Below, in pieces: positions 19,664 through 28,438 of a stretch of 64,000 nt of DNA. Each line of letters begins with the position of its first letter. Position 1 is the first letter of the stretch. The stretch comes from an uncultured Mycoplasmatota bacterium (GTDB lineage Bacteria; Bacillota_I; Bacilli_A; RF39; UBA660). Location: contig CAMJBC010000002.1 in assembly GCA_946403755.1 (NCBI GenBank), positions 62,001-126,000 on the forward strand. The letters run 5' to 3'. The notes under the pieces are model-generated. The model was not told where the DNA came from, searched no databases, and was given only the letters and a program-made list of their open reading frames with translations. Position numbers and translations under genes: made by a program.

Positions 19664-20395
19664 TCACTTTCCAAACATCTTTAATACTTCCTGCGTATAA
19701 CTACCATCTTCATTATGAACATATAATGGAGGTAATATTTTTAAACCTGTTTTACCATTCTTATGTCCATCAACAAGTACCAAATTAGATTCTTTACCAT
19801 CTTTTGGATAAATAAATCTAATTCTTTTTGGTTCAATATTATTATTTTTCATAGAAATAATAATATCAATTAATCTATCTGTTCTATGAACAATACAAAG
19901 AGAACCATTATTTTTCAACAATTTTTTAGACACTTTCATTATATCATCTAAATTAATTTTTATTTCATGCCTAGCTATTGATTTTACACTATTATCGTTT
20001 AATATGCTATCTTCATTTAGTTTAAAATATGGTGGATTACATGTTATTAAATCGAAATAGTCGGTTTCATAATACTTGTCAATTTTACATGCATCTTCAT
20101 TAATTATTTTAATTTTTTTATCTAAATTATTAATTTTTACACTTTCTTTTGCTAAATCGTATATATTTTTTTGAATTTCAACACCAACTATCTCCCCATC
20201 ACACATTGTAGATAAAACTAATGGTATAGGTGCATTGCCAGTGCAAAGATCTAGTATTCTTTTTGTACTTTTATTAACAATACAAAAGTTTGGAAGCAAA
20301 ATTGAATCCAAACTAAAATTAAAATACTTCTTATTTTGTACTATTTTTAAATTATCAAAATAAACTAAATCATTTATTACCTTTTCTTCTGTCAT
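19664..20395 (-). CDS. tRNA1(Val) (adenine37-N6)-methyltransferase-like protein
   Basis: 243 residues from the ATG at 20395 (MTEEKVINDL); the track start would extend 57 bp further into yaaT with a Lys/Arg-rich, poorly conserved stretch. SAM-binding DLCTGNAPIPL and the amino-methyltransferase motif NPPYF are clear, and the MTEEKVINDLVYFDNLKIVQ start is typical of the YabB/TrmN6 family. It is expected to N6-methylate an adenine near the anticodon. It overlaps the end of yaaT by 26 bp. The exact target is inferred. Confidence 0.88.
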   Translation of the reverse strand: MTEEKVINDLVYFDNLKIVQNKKYFNFSLDSILLPNFCIVNKSTKRILDLCTGNAPIPLVLSTMCDGEIVGVEIQKNIYDLAKESVKINNLDKKIKIINEDACKIDKYYETDYFDLITCNPPYFKLNEDSILNDNSVKSIARHEIKINLDDIMKVSKKLLKNNGSLCIVHRTDRLIDIIISMKNNNIEPKRIRFIYPKDGKESNLVLVDGHKNGKTGLKILPPLYVHNEDGSYTQEVLKMFGK

Positions 20396-21209
20396 TCTTT
20401 TTGAATTCTTTTCTATTCTTATTTTCATTCTTTTCTTTTTCTTTTTTAGCATCTACTTCTATTTTATTCTCATCTTCATCTGTAATAACTACATATTTTT
20501 GTCTTGGTATATCAATAGATATTACAGTTGCATCTTTACCTTCAACTTTAACTTTATCACCTACTTCAGGTAATCCTTTTCTATATTCAGTATAAAGACT
20601 ATCTTCATAGTTTAAGCAACAAAGTAATCTACCACAAAGTCCGTTAATTTTAGTAGGATTTAAAGCTAAATTTTGATTTTTTACCTGAGCTATACCTACT
20701 GAATCTAAATCACTTAAAAAAGATGAACAACATAGTTTTCTACCACATGGTCCTAGGCCTGATATTTCCTTAGCTTTGTCTCTAGCTCCAACTTGTCTTA
20801 ATTCTATTCTAGTTTTATAAATTGCTGCTAATGATTTTGCTAATTCTCTGAAATCTATCCTATTATCTGCTAAGAATTGAAATACTAATTGCTTTCTATC
20901 AAAAGTAAAACTAGCATCTATAAATTTCATATCTAATCCATATTCATCAGCTATTTCTTGTGCCTTAGTTGTTGCTGTAGAAGCTTCTTTTATATTTTTT
21001 TCATTTTGTTTTACATCATCTTTAGTAGCTTTTTTATATACTAAAGCATGATCATTATTATCATCATTCTCTATAGAAACAACTTTTCCAAATTGAAGTC
21101 CTCTTTCAGTATTAACAACAACATTATCATCTTTTTCTAATTCGATATTGTTATCAAAAAATTTATAAGGTTTTCCACCTTTTTTAAATTCAACATTAAC
21201 TATTTTCAT
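20370..21209 (-). CDS. ricT: PSP1-domain protein YaaT/RicT
   Basis: 279 residues. The PSP1 domain has the paired Cys motifs LGPCGRKLCCSSF and INGLCGRLLCCLNYE, which in Bacillus RicT (YaaT) take part in iron-sulphur binding in the RicA-RicF-RicT complex that tunes RNase Y mRNA processing, competence and sporulation. The C-terminus is a Lys/Asn/Glu-rich basic tail. RicA and RicF are not in the window. Its place between holB and the yabB-type gene matches Bacillus. Confidence 0.93.
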   Translation of the reverse strand: MKIVNVEFKKGGKPYKFFDNNIELEKDDNVVVNTERGLQFGKVVSIENDDNNDHALVYKKATKDDVKQNEKNIKEASTATTKAQEIADEYGLDMKFIDASFTFDRKQLVFQFLADNRIDFRELAKSLAAIYKTRIELRQVGARDKAKEISGLGPCGRKLCCSSFLSDLDSVGIAQVKNQNLALNPTKINGLCGRLLCCLNYEDSLYTEYRKGLPEVGDKVKVEGKDATVISIDIPRQKYVVITDEDENKIEVDAKKEKEKNENKNRKEFKKNDRRKGNK

Positions 21210-21993
21210 TTTTACATCTCCACATCTCTATGATGAATCTATCTATTGATAAGTTTTTATTTAGAGGTATCTCTAATCTACTAATACTTTCATCTATTAC
21301 TAATATTTTTCTAGATATTTCTTCAATATTATTATTCTTATTTATAATATCACTTTCTACATTTTTTATTAAACCATCAAGTGATTTTTTATATCTTAAT
21401 AACATATTTTGTAATATATCTACAAACATTTTTCTATCTTCTATTATACTATAAATATCATATTTTTTTGAAATAGTTTTAATCTCTAATTTTTCAATAT
21501 AATCTATTATTTTATCAGTTATTTCATCCAATTCTTCTGTATTTTCTTTCATGCTAGCTGAGGAAGATACAAATATCTTCTGACATCTACTGTAAATAGT
21601 ATCTTTTACATCATCCATATTACTTGATAATAATATAGCATAAACATTAGCTGGAGGTTCTTCAAGTGTTTTTAATAGTGCATTACATGAAGGATCATTT
21701 AATTTTTCACTATTTTCAATTACATATACTTTTGCATTATGAAATTGAGAAGTTTTATTCAAATTACCTATTAACTCTCTAATATCATCTTTTGATACTG
21801 CATCTTCATTATTTCTTAGAATAAAAACATCTGGATTTTCATTTATATTCATATTTGATTTAACAAAAAAATCATTAATAATCATAGCTAATTCTTCTTC
21901 AATATCATCATAAAAAACATTTCCAATAAGAAATGCATGTGATAGCTTGTTTTCACTATATAATCTATTAAAATATGAATACAATTCTTTCAC
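21196..21993 (-). CDS. holB: DNA polymerase III delta-prime subunit
   Basis: 265 residues, shorter than usual (about 330). AAA+-like clamp-loader fold without a working Walker A (LIGNVFYDD where GxxGxGK would be) and without a zinc module; NDPSCNALLKTLEEPP is the delta-prime/DnaX sensor signature. Acts with DnaX and delta to load the beta clamp. Overlaps yaaT by 14 bp. tmk and the yaaQ/R genes found upstream in Bacillus are missing. Confidence 0.92.
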   Translation of the reverse strand: MKELYSYFNRLYSENKLSHAFLIGNVFYDDIEEELAMIINDFFVKSNMNINENPDVFILRNNEDAVSKDDIRELIGNLNKTSQFHNAKVYVIENSEKLNDPSCNALLKTLEEPPANVYAILLSSNMDDVKDTIYSRCQKIFVSSSASMKENTEELDEITDKIIDYIEKLEIKTISKKYDIYSIIEDRKMFVDILQNMLLRYKKSLDGLIKNVESDIINKNNNIEEISRKILVIDESISRLEIPLNKNLSIDRFIIEMWRCKNENS

Positions 21994-22052
21994 TCTTCCT
22001 CCAAATACATAATATATTATATAATTTTATATATAAATGTCAAAACAAATTA

Positions 22053-22074
22053 AAACTCCTTTTTTAGGAGTTTA
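22053..22074 (-). terminator. recR terminator
   Basis: AAACTCC and GGAGTTT form a hairpin that overlaps the recR stop codon; on the minus strand it is followed by TTTTAATTT. Confidence 0.75.
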
Positions 22075-22671
22075 TGATATTATTTTACGATCATCTAATG
22101 CCTTTGAAATCATAATCGGATCAAGATATTCAATATCACTACCCATTGGTATTCCATAAGATAATCTAGATACTTTTACATCATATTTATCTAACAATTT
22201 TTGTAGATACATTGATGTTACTTCACCCTCAATACTAGGATTTAATGCAATTATAATCTCTTTTACATCATCATTTATTCTTTCTTTAAGTAATTTTTCA
22301 ATGTTTAAATCTTCTGGATTAATCCCTTCAATTGGTGAAATTAAACCATTTAAGACATGATAATAACCTCTATATTTACCTGTTTTTTCTATAAAAAATA
22401 CACTTTTTGAGTCTTCTACTACACAAATAGTACTTTTATCTCTTCCAGATTCAGTACATATTTCACATTCATCAAAATCACTCAAACATCCACAATTTTT
22501 ACAAGTTCTAATATTCTTTTTAAAATCCAGTAAAGATTGTGAAAGATTTTCTATTTCATCCATTTCTTTTTCATATAATGAATAAACATATCTTTCTGCT
22601 GTTTTTTCACCCACACCAGGTAATATAGTTAGATTTGAAACCAAATTAGTAAAACTCTTTGGTAGTGGCAT
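22072..22671 (-). CDS. recR: Recombination protein RecR
   Basis: 199 residues, full length. Order of parts: helix-hairpin-helix LTILPGVGEKTAERYVY, four-Cys zinc finger (CKNCGCLSDFDECEIC), Toprim domain (CVVEDSKSVFFIEKTG) and C-terminal Walker-like SYGIPMGSDIEYLD. RecR with RecF and RecO loads RecA on gapped DNA. Two bases from ybaB; last gene of the tadA-dnaX-ybaB-recR group. Confidence 0.98.
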   Translation of the reverse strand: MPLPKSFTNLVSNLTILPGVGEKTAERYVYSLYEKEMDEIENLSQSLLDFKKNIRTCKNCGCLSDFDECEICTESGRDKSTICVVEDSKSVFFIEKTGKYRGYYHVLNGLISPIEGINPEDLNIEKLLKERINDDVKEIIIALNPSIEGEVTSMYLQKLLDKYDVKVSRLSYGIPMGSDIEYLDPIMISKALDDRKIIS

Positions 22672-22673
22672 TA

Positions 22674-22967
22674 TTAAAATAATCCTCCTAATCCACCAGT
22701 TAATCTACCTAATTTTTTCTCTTTTTCAGCCTTAATTTGTCCTAAAACATCGTTAATAGCTACTACTAATATATCTCCTAACATCTCTTGATCTTCTAAA
22801 ATATCATTATTTTTAATTTCTATTCTTTTTACTTCATTACTTCCTAAACATTCCACTAAAACGTTTTCATTTTCAAATATAAATGTTTTACCTTCAATTT
22901 CCTTAGTTGTTTTTTCTAAATCAGCTTGTAGTCTTTTGGCTTGAGCCATCATAGCTTGCATATTCAT
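22674..22967 (-). CDS. ybaB: Nucleoid-associated protein, YbaB/EbfC family
   Basis: 97 residues. MQAMMAQAKRLQADLEKT coiled segment, a short beta sheet and the DILVVAINDVLGQIKAEKEKKLGRLTGG end typical of the family; dimeric DNA-binding protein of unknown detailed role. It is placed between dnaX and recR as in most bacteria. The ATG follows GAGAGGTAATTTAAT. Confidence 0.96.
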   Translation of the reverse strand: MNMQAMMAQAKRLQADLEKTTKEIEGKTFIFENENVLVECLGSNEVKRIEIKNNDILEDQEMLGDILVVAINDVLGQIKAEKEKKLGRLTGGLGGLF

Positions 22968-22980
22968 ATTAAATTACCTC

Positions 22981-24642
22981 TCATTCTTCCTTTATTAATT
23001 CTTCACCAAAAACACTTTCCATATTCATCTGAAGTTCAGTATTTTTAGCCTTTTTAACTACTTTTTCTTCTATATATTCATATTTTACATCATTCTTGAT
23101 ATTATTAATATATTCTTTTTTCAAATCTTGCCATTCTTCATCAGTAATAGCAATAATTGAGTATTTCTTTTTATATATTAATTTAAGCAATTTTTGTATT
23201 TCTTCAATGTTTAAATTAAATAAATTAGCATCAATATCCTTTTTAAAAGTAAATAATATATTCTTATCAGATACCACTTCAGGTGTTGATTTTAGTAATA
23301 AGTTAGCTAGTGAAGTATATTCTTTTTGTGAAATATAATCATTAATTGAATCAAATTTATCAACAAACTTAGTTTTCAATTCTTTATTTGCTCCTGAAAA
23401 TGCATTATTTATCCTAATTTTTTTAATTTCATCGTCATTTTTTTCTATATTATCAGGGTTATTTTCCACTTCTTTTTTCGGAGTATCCTCTACTTTTTTC
23501 TCAATAATTTCAGGTTTTTTAGCCTCTTTTTCTTCAATAATACTCTCAATTTTAGGACTTTCTTCTTCTTTTTTATTAAATAATAGTACTATTCTTAATA
23601 AATATATTTCGAAGACTATTTTTTGATTACTACTTCTCCTTAATTCATTTTGTAGATTCAATAATATTTCAGATACTTTAATTATTTGATCTATATCTAT
23701 TGTTGAAAACTTGTTAAGCTTATCTTCATATGACTTAGAAAAGTAATTATTAGTATTACAGTATATAATTATATCTTTTACTATGTCTATTAATTTACCA
23801 CACAAAAATGATAAATTCTTATTAGATTGAGTATATTCATCTAAGTATTTTAGGGTATTTGTGATATTTCCTACAAACATTTGTTCTAATAAATCAAATA
23901 TAGAATCATCCTCTATATATCCTATTAATGAATAAACATCCTCTAATGTAATTTGTTCTTTATTTAATGAAAGTACTTGATCTAAAAGATTAATAGCATC
24001 TCTTAATCCACCATCGCTTACTTTAGCTATAAACTCTATTATATTGCTATCTAATTCTTTATTTTCTTCTTTTAAAATAAGTTCTAATCTTTTAATTATG
24101 TCTTTTGTTTTGATCTTCTTAAAATCAAACTTTTGACATCTAGACACTACAGTTATTGGTATTTTATTAAATTCTGTAGTAGCTAATATAAATATTACGT
24201 GACTTGGAGGTTCTTCCAATGTTTTTAATAAAGCATTGAATGCACTTGTTGATAACATGTGAACTTCATCAATTATATATACTTTATATTTATATAATGA
24301 TGGTAATAACTTGGCATTATTTCTTATTTCTCTTATTTCATCGACACCATTATTACTTGCAGCATCGATTTCAACTATATCAATTTCTTCTGTTTGTCCT
24401 TTATTACAAACATCACATTTACCACAAACATCGCCTTTTTTATTGTTTAAACAATTAACTGCTTTAGCAAATATCTTAGCAATACTTGTTTTACCTGTTC
24501 CTCTAGGTCCACTAAATATATAAGCATGACCAATTTTATTTTCAACAATGCTGTTTTGAAGTATTTTAACAACAACTTCTTGACCAACAACATCACTGAA
24601 TTTATGTGGTCTATATTTTCTATAAAGTGATATATATGACAT
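22981..24642 (-). CDS. dnaX: DNA polymerase III gamma/tau subunit
   Basis: 553-554 residues. Clamp-loader ATPase: Walker A GPRGTGKTS, zinc module with four Cys around CGKCDVC, Walker B VYIIDEVHML, sensor ATTEFNKIP. A long acidic/Lys-rich linker (about 370-420) precedes a tau-like C-terminal domain. Start at 24642 is chosen because GGAGG lies 5 bp before it; the adjoining ATG at 24645 is only 2 bp away. No slippery A-run was verified that would make a short gamma form. Confidence 0.97.
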   Translation of the reverse strand: MSYISLYRKYRPHKFSDVVGQEVVVKILQNSIVENKIGHAYIFSGPRGTGKTSIAKIFAKAVNCLNNKKGDVCGKCDVCNKGQTEEIDIVEIDAASNNGVDEIREIRNNAKLLPSLYKYKVYIIDEVHMLSTSAFNALLKTLEEPPSHVIFILATTEFNKIPITVVSRCQKFDFKKIKTKDIIKRLELILKEENKELDSNIIEFIAKVSDGGLRDAINLLDQVLSLNKEQITLEDVYSLIGYIEDDSIFDLLEQMFVGNITNTLKYLDEYTQSNKNLSFLCGKLIDIVKDIIIYCNTNNYFSKSYEDKLNKFSTIDIDQIIKVSEILLNLQNELRRSSNQKIVFEIYLLRIVLLFNKKEEESPKIESIIEEKEAKKPEIIEKKVEDTPKKEVENNPDNIEKNDDEIKKIRINNAFSGANKELKTKFVDKFDSINDYISQKEYTSLANLLLKSTPEVVSDKNILFTFKKDIDANLFNLNIEEIQKLLKLIYKKKYSIIAITDEEWQDLKKEYINNIKNDVKYEYIEEKVVKKAKNTELQMNMESVFGEELIKEE

Positions 24643-24685
24643 CATTACCTCCCTAAATAATTATATCAAATAAGTCCCTTATTTA

Positions 24686-25096
24686 CTATCTTTTCTTCCT
24701 AAAAAATGAAGTAATTTTATTGCTTAATTCTTTATTTAGACTGCTATCAACATCTATTTTATAAAATTTAGTATTATCATTAATTTCTTTATCATTATCT
24801 AATATATAATGTACTTTCTTAATTCTTACTTCTTTTATAACTTCCCTACACATTTTACAAGGAATCAATAAACTATATAATTCACAATCATTTAAATTAT
24901 TAGTCTTTAATTTTTTTGTTGCTTTTTTAATGCACAATATTTCTGCATGGGCTAATGGATCATTGTTTTTAACTTTTTTATTATAATCTTTGGCAATAAT
25001 TTCACCATCTTTAACTATTACGCATGATATTGGTACATCATCATTCTTTAAAGCTTTATCACTCAATTTTATTAAAATATCTATTATTTTATTCAT
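24686..25096 (-). CDS. tadA: tRNA-specific adenosine deaminase (TadA-type)
   Basis: 136 residues. Zinc deaminase motifs HAEILCI (His ligand and catalytic Glu) and PCKMCREV (two Cys ligands). Between the SRP RNA gene and dnaX, exactly where Bacillus has tadA, so A34-to-inosine editing of tRNA-Arg(ACG) is the likely role. It is more divergent than usual TadA and 15-20 residues short (TadA normally has MVLCAGAI-like helices after the PC motif), so another nucleoside deaminase is possible. Confidence 0.8.
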   Translation of the reverse strand: MNKIIDILIKLSDKALKNDDVPISCVIVKDGEIIAKDYNKKVKNNDPLAHAEILCIKKATKKLKTNNLNDCELYSLLIPCKMCREVIKEVRIKKVHYILDNDKEINDNTKFYKIDVDSSLNKELSNKITSFFRKKR

Positions 25097-25121
25097 ATTT
25101 CACCTTTATAAAATAAAAAAA

Positions 25122-25192
25122 GTGCACACGGCATTAATATTTAAGGCTGCTATCTTCCGATTCTGACCTGGTTCATACAATAACCGTTGCAC
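25122..25192 (-). ncRNA. ffs: Signal recognition particle RNA (small bacterial type)
   Basis: Read on the minus strand, the conserved apical domain is ACCAGGTCAGAATCGGAAGA then TAGCAGCC, which is the Ffh-binding internal loop region and a GNRA-like tip (CGGAAG). Flanking arms GTGCAACGG and CCGTGTGCAC pair. A T-run follows. Its position just upstream of tadA-dnaX is as in Bacillus, but the RNA is the short 4.5S-like form (about 71 nt core) without the Alu domain of Bacillus scRNA. Confidence 0.93.
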
Positions 25193-25198
25193 AAATAT

Positions 25199-25226
25199 AT
25201 TATATATTTTTAATAGATAATTGCAA
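25199..25226 (-). promoter_or_regulatory. SRP RNA promoter
   Basis: On the minus strand: TTGCAA, 16-bp spacer, TATAAT, then 6 bp to the first G of the RNA. The nearest parS palindrome begins 12 bp beyond the -35 box. Confidence 0.8.
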
Positions 25227-25238
25227 GTATTTTTTTAA

Positions 25239-25254
25239 TGTTCCACGTGGAACA
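25239..25254. promoter_or_regulatory. parS-type site 1
   Basis: TGTTCCACGTGGAACA, perfect 16-bp palindrome matching the ParB-binding parS consensus; first element of the array, closest to the SRP RNA promoter. Confidence 0.9.
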
Positions 25255-25275
25255 TATATTTTAGATCAATAAAAT

Positions 25276-25289
25276 ATTTCCCGGGAAAT
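25276..25289. promoter_or_regulatory. Noc-binding-type site 1
   Basis: ATTTCCCGGGAAAT, identical to the Bacillus Noc-binding consensus. The palindrome extends outward to 24 bp (AAAAT...ATTTT). Confidence 0.9.
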
Positions 25290-25353
25290 ATTTTTAATGT
25301 TATAAGCCACTGGTTTTTCTATAAATACTTATGTCTAGTATTATTTTAATCAA

Positions 25354-25369
25354 TGTTCCACGTGGAACA
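25354..25369. promoter_or_regulatory. parS-type site 2
   Basis: TGTTCCACGTGGAACA; symmetry continues with AATCAA/TTGATT flanks to 28 bp. Confidence 0.9.
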
Positions 25370-25491
25370 TTGATTCATCAAATTAATATAATTTTGAATT
25401 ATTAAATCAGTTAATTTAATACATTATGATACTATTTTGATAAATTATATAGATTTTTAAACAATTTATATATACTGCTAATTAAAAAAAT

Positions 25492-25505
25492 ATTTTCCGG
25501 GAAAT
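25492..25505. promoter_or_regulatory. Noc-binding-type site 2 (one base off)
   Basis: ATTTTCCGGGAAAT differs from the Noc consensus at one base (C to T at position 5), otherwise the palindrome and its AT flanks are kept. Confidence 0.8.
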
Positions 25506-25557
25506 ATTTTTTTACCTTTAACAACTATTTTTTAAAAACTAATACTTTCATATTCAA

Positions 25558-25573
25558 TGTTCCACGTGGAACA
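25558..25573. promoter_or_regulatory. parS-type site 3
   Basis: TGTTCCACGTGGAACA within a 30-bp perfect palindrome (25551-25580, TATTCAA...TTGAATA), the longest in the array. Confidence 0.9.
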
Positions 25574-25698
25574 TTGAATACATTATACTATTAATTATTT
25601 AATTTATTTTAGCTAAATAATAACGTATTTTCTATCCTTTTATATATAAGATTTATATTATCTTTATAAAATTTATATATTTCAAATACTATAAAATT

Positions 25699-25712
25699 AT
25701 TTCCCGGGAAAT
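25699..25712. promoter_or_regulatory. Noc-binding-type site 3
   Basis: ATTTCCCGGGAAAT, perfect; palindrome extends to 26 bp with AAAATT/AATTTT flanks. Confidence 0.9.
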
Positions 25713-25766
25713 AATTTTAATATAAATAATGCAATTATTAGTTATTAAATACATATTATATTTTAA

Positions 25767-25782
25767 TGTTCCACGTGGAACA
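25767..25782. promoter_or_regulatory. parS-type site 4
   Basis: TGTTCCACGTGGAACA, perfect palindrome, 40 bp before the last Noc-type site. Confidence 0.9.
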
Positions 25783-25806
25783 TTGGACTTATATTTGATC
25801 AATAAT

Positions 25807-25820
25807 ATTTCCCGGGAAAT
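25807..25820. promoter_or_regulatory. Noc-binding-type site 4
   Basis: ATTTCCCGGGAAAT, perfect; symmetric flanks AATAAT/ATTATT make 26 bp. It ends 12 bp from the gyrA terminator. Confidence 0.9.
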
Positions 25821-25832
25821 ATTATTTAATAA

Positions 25833-25859
25833 AAAAAGTAGATTATTCATCTACTTTTT
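25833..25859 (-). terminator. gyrA terminator overlapping the stop codon
   Basis: AAAAAGTAGA pairs with TCTACTTTTT; the last gyrA codons and stop lie within the hairpin, and T residues follow on the minus strand. Confidence 0.85.
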
Positions 25860-28428
25860 CTTCTTGAGCTGTTTCAATAACTTCTTCATTATTAGTATCT
25901 TCTGATTCATCAGGTTCTTCTTTATCTATTATTGAAATAGATGCAACTATATTATTTTCTTTAAGACTTATCAATTTAACACCTTTAGTAACTCTTCCCA
26001 TTTGAGAAATATTAGCTACATCCATTCTAATAATGATTCCGTTGTTAGAAATAATCATTAAATCTTTATCATTTGTTGTTGATTTAAATCCAACTATTTT
26101 ACCTGTTTTATCAGATATATTAATTGTTTTAACACCTTTGCTACCTCTCTTAGTTTCTCTATATTCTTCAATTGGTGTCTTTTTACCATATCCGTTTTCA
26201 GAAACAACTAATAATAACTTACCTGGTTCTGATATTTCACTTCCTACGCAAATATCATCACCTAAGTTAATTCCTCTTACTCCAGCAGCAGTTCTTCCCA
26301 TGATTCTTATTTCATTTTCATTAAATCTAACCATTCTACCGTTTGAAGAACACATTAATATTTGACTATCACCTTCTGTTACTTTAACAGATATTAATTC
26401 ATCATTTTCTTTAAGTGTTATAGCAATCTTACCAGATTGTCTTATATTATCAAACTCTTTCATTAAAGTTCTCTTAACAAGACCATTCTTTGTACTAAAT
26501 ATCAAACATTTATTTGCGTCGTCTGAATTGCTACGAAGCATAGTATTTACTTTCTCATCTTTATCTAATGCAAGTAAATTAACGATTGGAAGTCCTTTTC
26601 CAACTCTAGAATATTCAGGAACATTATATCCTTTCATTCTATATACTTTACCTTTATTAGTAAAGAATAATATGTAATCATGTGTATTTAATGATAATAA
26701 TTGTTCTACATAATCATCATCTGTTGTTGTTATACCTTTAATACCAACTCCACCTCTATGTTGAGATTTGTAAGTGTCTTTAGGTAATCTCTTAATGTAA
26801 TTCTTATTTGTAATAGTAACAATTATTTCATCTTGTGGTATTAATGCTTCATCTTCAATATAGTCAATAGCTGTCATATCTATAGTTGTTCTTCTATCAT
26901 CACTATATCTATTCTTTATTTCAAGCATTTCTTTCTTAATAATTTCTAATACTTTTTGTTCAGAAGCAAGAATAGATTTTAATTCTTCTATTTCAGCAAG
27001 TAATGCTTTTAATTCTTCTTCAATCTTATCTCTTTCTAAACCAGTTAATCTTCTTAATTTTAATTCTAATATTGCTTCAGATTGAATTTGATCTAAACCA
27101 AATTTTTCCATTAATTTTGCTTTAGCTTCTTCATCTGTATTAGCATTTCTAATAATTTTAACTACTTCATCAATATTATTTAAAGCAATTTTATAACCTT
27201 CTAAGATATGAACTCTTTTCTCATCTTTAATTAAATCAAACTTTGTTCTTCTTATTATAACTTCTTTTTGATGATCTATATATTTAGAAATAATTTCTTT
27301 TAAACTTAATGTTTTTGGTGTTAATCCATCTAGCATTAAGAATATGATTCCATAGTTTACTTGGAAAGATGTATGTTTATATAAATTATTTAAAACTACT
27401 TGTGGATTTGCATCTTTCTTTAAAGTAATAGTAATTTTAACACCATCTTTTAAATCTGTATGATAATCAGATATACCATCAATTACTTTTGTATGAACAA
27501 GTTCAGCAACTTTATTTTTTAATTCCATAGTATTTACACCATATGGAACTTCAGTAAATATAATAGCATTATGACCATTATGTTCTTCTATTTCAGCTTT
27601 TCCTCTAATAGTAATTGATCCTCTACCTGTATCATATGCTTTCTTTATACCTGAATTTCCTAAAATAATACCACCTGTTGGAAAATCAGGTCCTTTAATA
27701 TATTGCATTAAACCATCTGTATCAATTTCAGGATTATCTATATAAGCAACACATCCATCAATAACTTCTCCTAAATTATGTGGTGGTATATTTGTTGCCA
27801 TTCCTACTGCAATTCCCATAGAACCATTAACAAGTACATTTGGGAATCTAGATGGTAAAACTTTTGGTTCTTTTCTAGTAACATCAAAGTTATCATCCAT
27901 ATCTACAGTATCTTTATTAATATCTCTTAATAATTCTAATGATATTTTTGCTAATCTTGATTCTGTATAACGCATAGCTGCTGCGCCATCGCCTTCGATA
28001 TTACCAAAGTTTCCGTGTCCATCTATTAACATATATCTTTGGTTAAAATCTTGAGCTAAACGAACCATAGCTTCATATATTGATGAATCTCCATGTGGGT
28101 GATAATTACCCATAACTTCACCAACAGTTTTAGCACTTTTTCTATGTGGTTTATCAGGTGTATATCCTGATTCATACATTGACCATAATATTCTTCTATG
28201 AACTGGTTTTAAACCATCTCTTAAATCTGGAAGTGCACGAGATGCTATAACACTCATTGAATATTCCATAAAAGATGTTTTTACTTCATCTACTATATTA
28301 TTATGATCTAATCTATCTCTCTCATGGAAATAACCACTAAAATTGTTATCAACACTTACTTTATCAACATCTTCTTCAATTGATGTTTCAGTATCATTTT
28401 CTTCTATATTTTCTAATTCTTCTTCCAT
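25843..28428 (-). CDS. gyrA: DNA gyrase subunit A
   Basis: 861 residues. Breakage-reunion domain with catalytic Tyr in [11 protein letters not shown], quinolone-determining region [17 protein letters not shown] (Ser and Glu at the usual resistance positions, so the wild-type form), and six C-terminal wrapping blades with the GyrA box-like QRRGGVG(I)KG in the form [10 protein letters not shown]. An extra acidic N-terminal stretch of about 20 residues and an acidic tail are present. Introduces negative supercoils with GyrB, 10 bp upstream in the same operon. Confidence 0.98.
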   Translation of the reverse strand: MEEELENIEENDTETSIEEDVDKVSVDNNFSGYFHERDRLDHNNIVDEVKTSFMEYSMSVIASRALPDLRDGLKPVHRRILWSMYESGYTPDKPHRKSAKTVGEVMGNYHPHGDSSIYEAMVRLAQDFNQRYMLIDGHGNFGNIEGDGAAAMRYTESRLAKISLELLRDINKDTVDMDDNFDVTRKEPKVLPSRFPNVLVNGSMGIAVGMATNIPPHNLGEVIDGCVAYIDNPEIDTDGLMQYIKGPDFPTGGIILGNSGIKKAYDTGRGSITIRGKAEIEEHNGHNAIIFTEVPYGVNTMELKNKVAELVHTKVIDGISDYHTDLKDGVKITITLKKDANPQVVLNNLYKHTSFQVNYGIIFLMLDGLTPKTLSLKEIISKYIDHQKEVIIRRTKFDLIKDEKRVHILEGYKIALNNIDEVVKIIRNANTDEEAKAKLMEKFGLDQIQSEAILELKLRRLTGLERDKIEEELKALLAEIEELKSILASEQKVLEIIKKEMLEIKNRYSDDRRTTIDMTAIDYIEDEALIPQDEIIVTITNKNYIKRLPKDTYKSQHRGGVGIKGITTTDDDYVEQLLSLNTHDYILFFTNKGKVYRMKGYNVPEYSRVGKGLPIVNLLALDKDEKVNTMLRSNSDDANKCLIFSTKNGLVKRTLMKEFDNIRQSGKIAITLKENDELISVKVTEGDSQILMCSSNGRMVRFNENEIRIMGRTAAGVRGINLGDDICVGSEISEPGKLLLVVSENGYGKKTPIEEYRETKRGSKGVKTINISDKTGKIVGFKSTTNDKDLMIISNNGIIIRMDVANISQMGRVTKGVKLISLKENNIVASISIIDKEEPDESEDTNNEEVIETAQEEKVDE

Positions 28429-28438
28429 GATAACCCTC

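Larger units (their letters stand above)
25239..25820. repeat. Alternating parS / Noc-site array
   Basis: This gene-free interval (about 650 bp between the SRP RNA and gyrA) holds eight palindromes in strict order parS, NBS, parS, NBS, parS, NBS, parS, NBS. The parS-type sites are all exactly TGTTCCACGTGGAACA; the Noc-type sites are ATTTCCCGGGAAAT three times and ATTTTCCGGGAAAT once. Both motifs are known: parS is bound by ParB/Spo0J, NBS by Noc in Bacillus. Flanking AT bases extend most palindromes to 24-30 bp. Starts are 37, 78, 138, 66, 141, 68 and 40 bp apart. The array lies about 9 kb from oriC. It is not a CRISPR array. Confidence 0.93.

Noticed and set aside
25239-25820. Repeats as a CRISPR array
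   Set aside because: Units are short palindromes of two kinds with irregular AT spacers of 20-125 bp; there are no 28-36 bp direct repeats and no cas genes.
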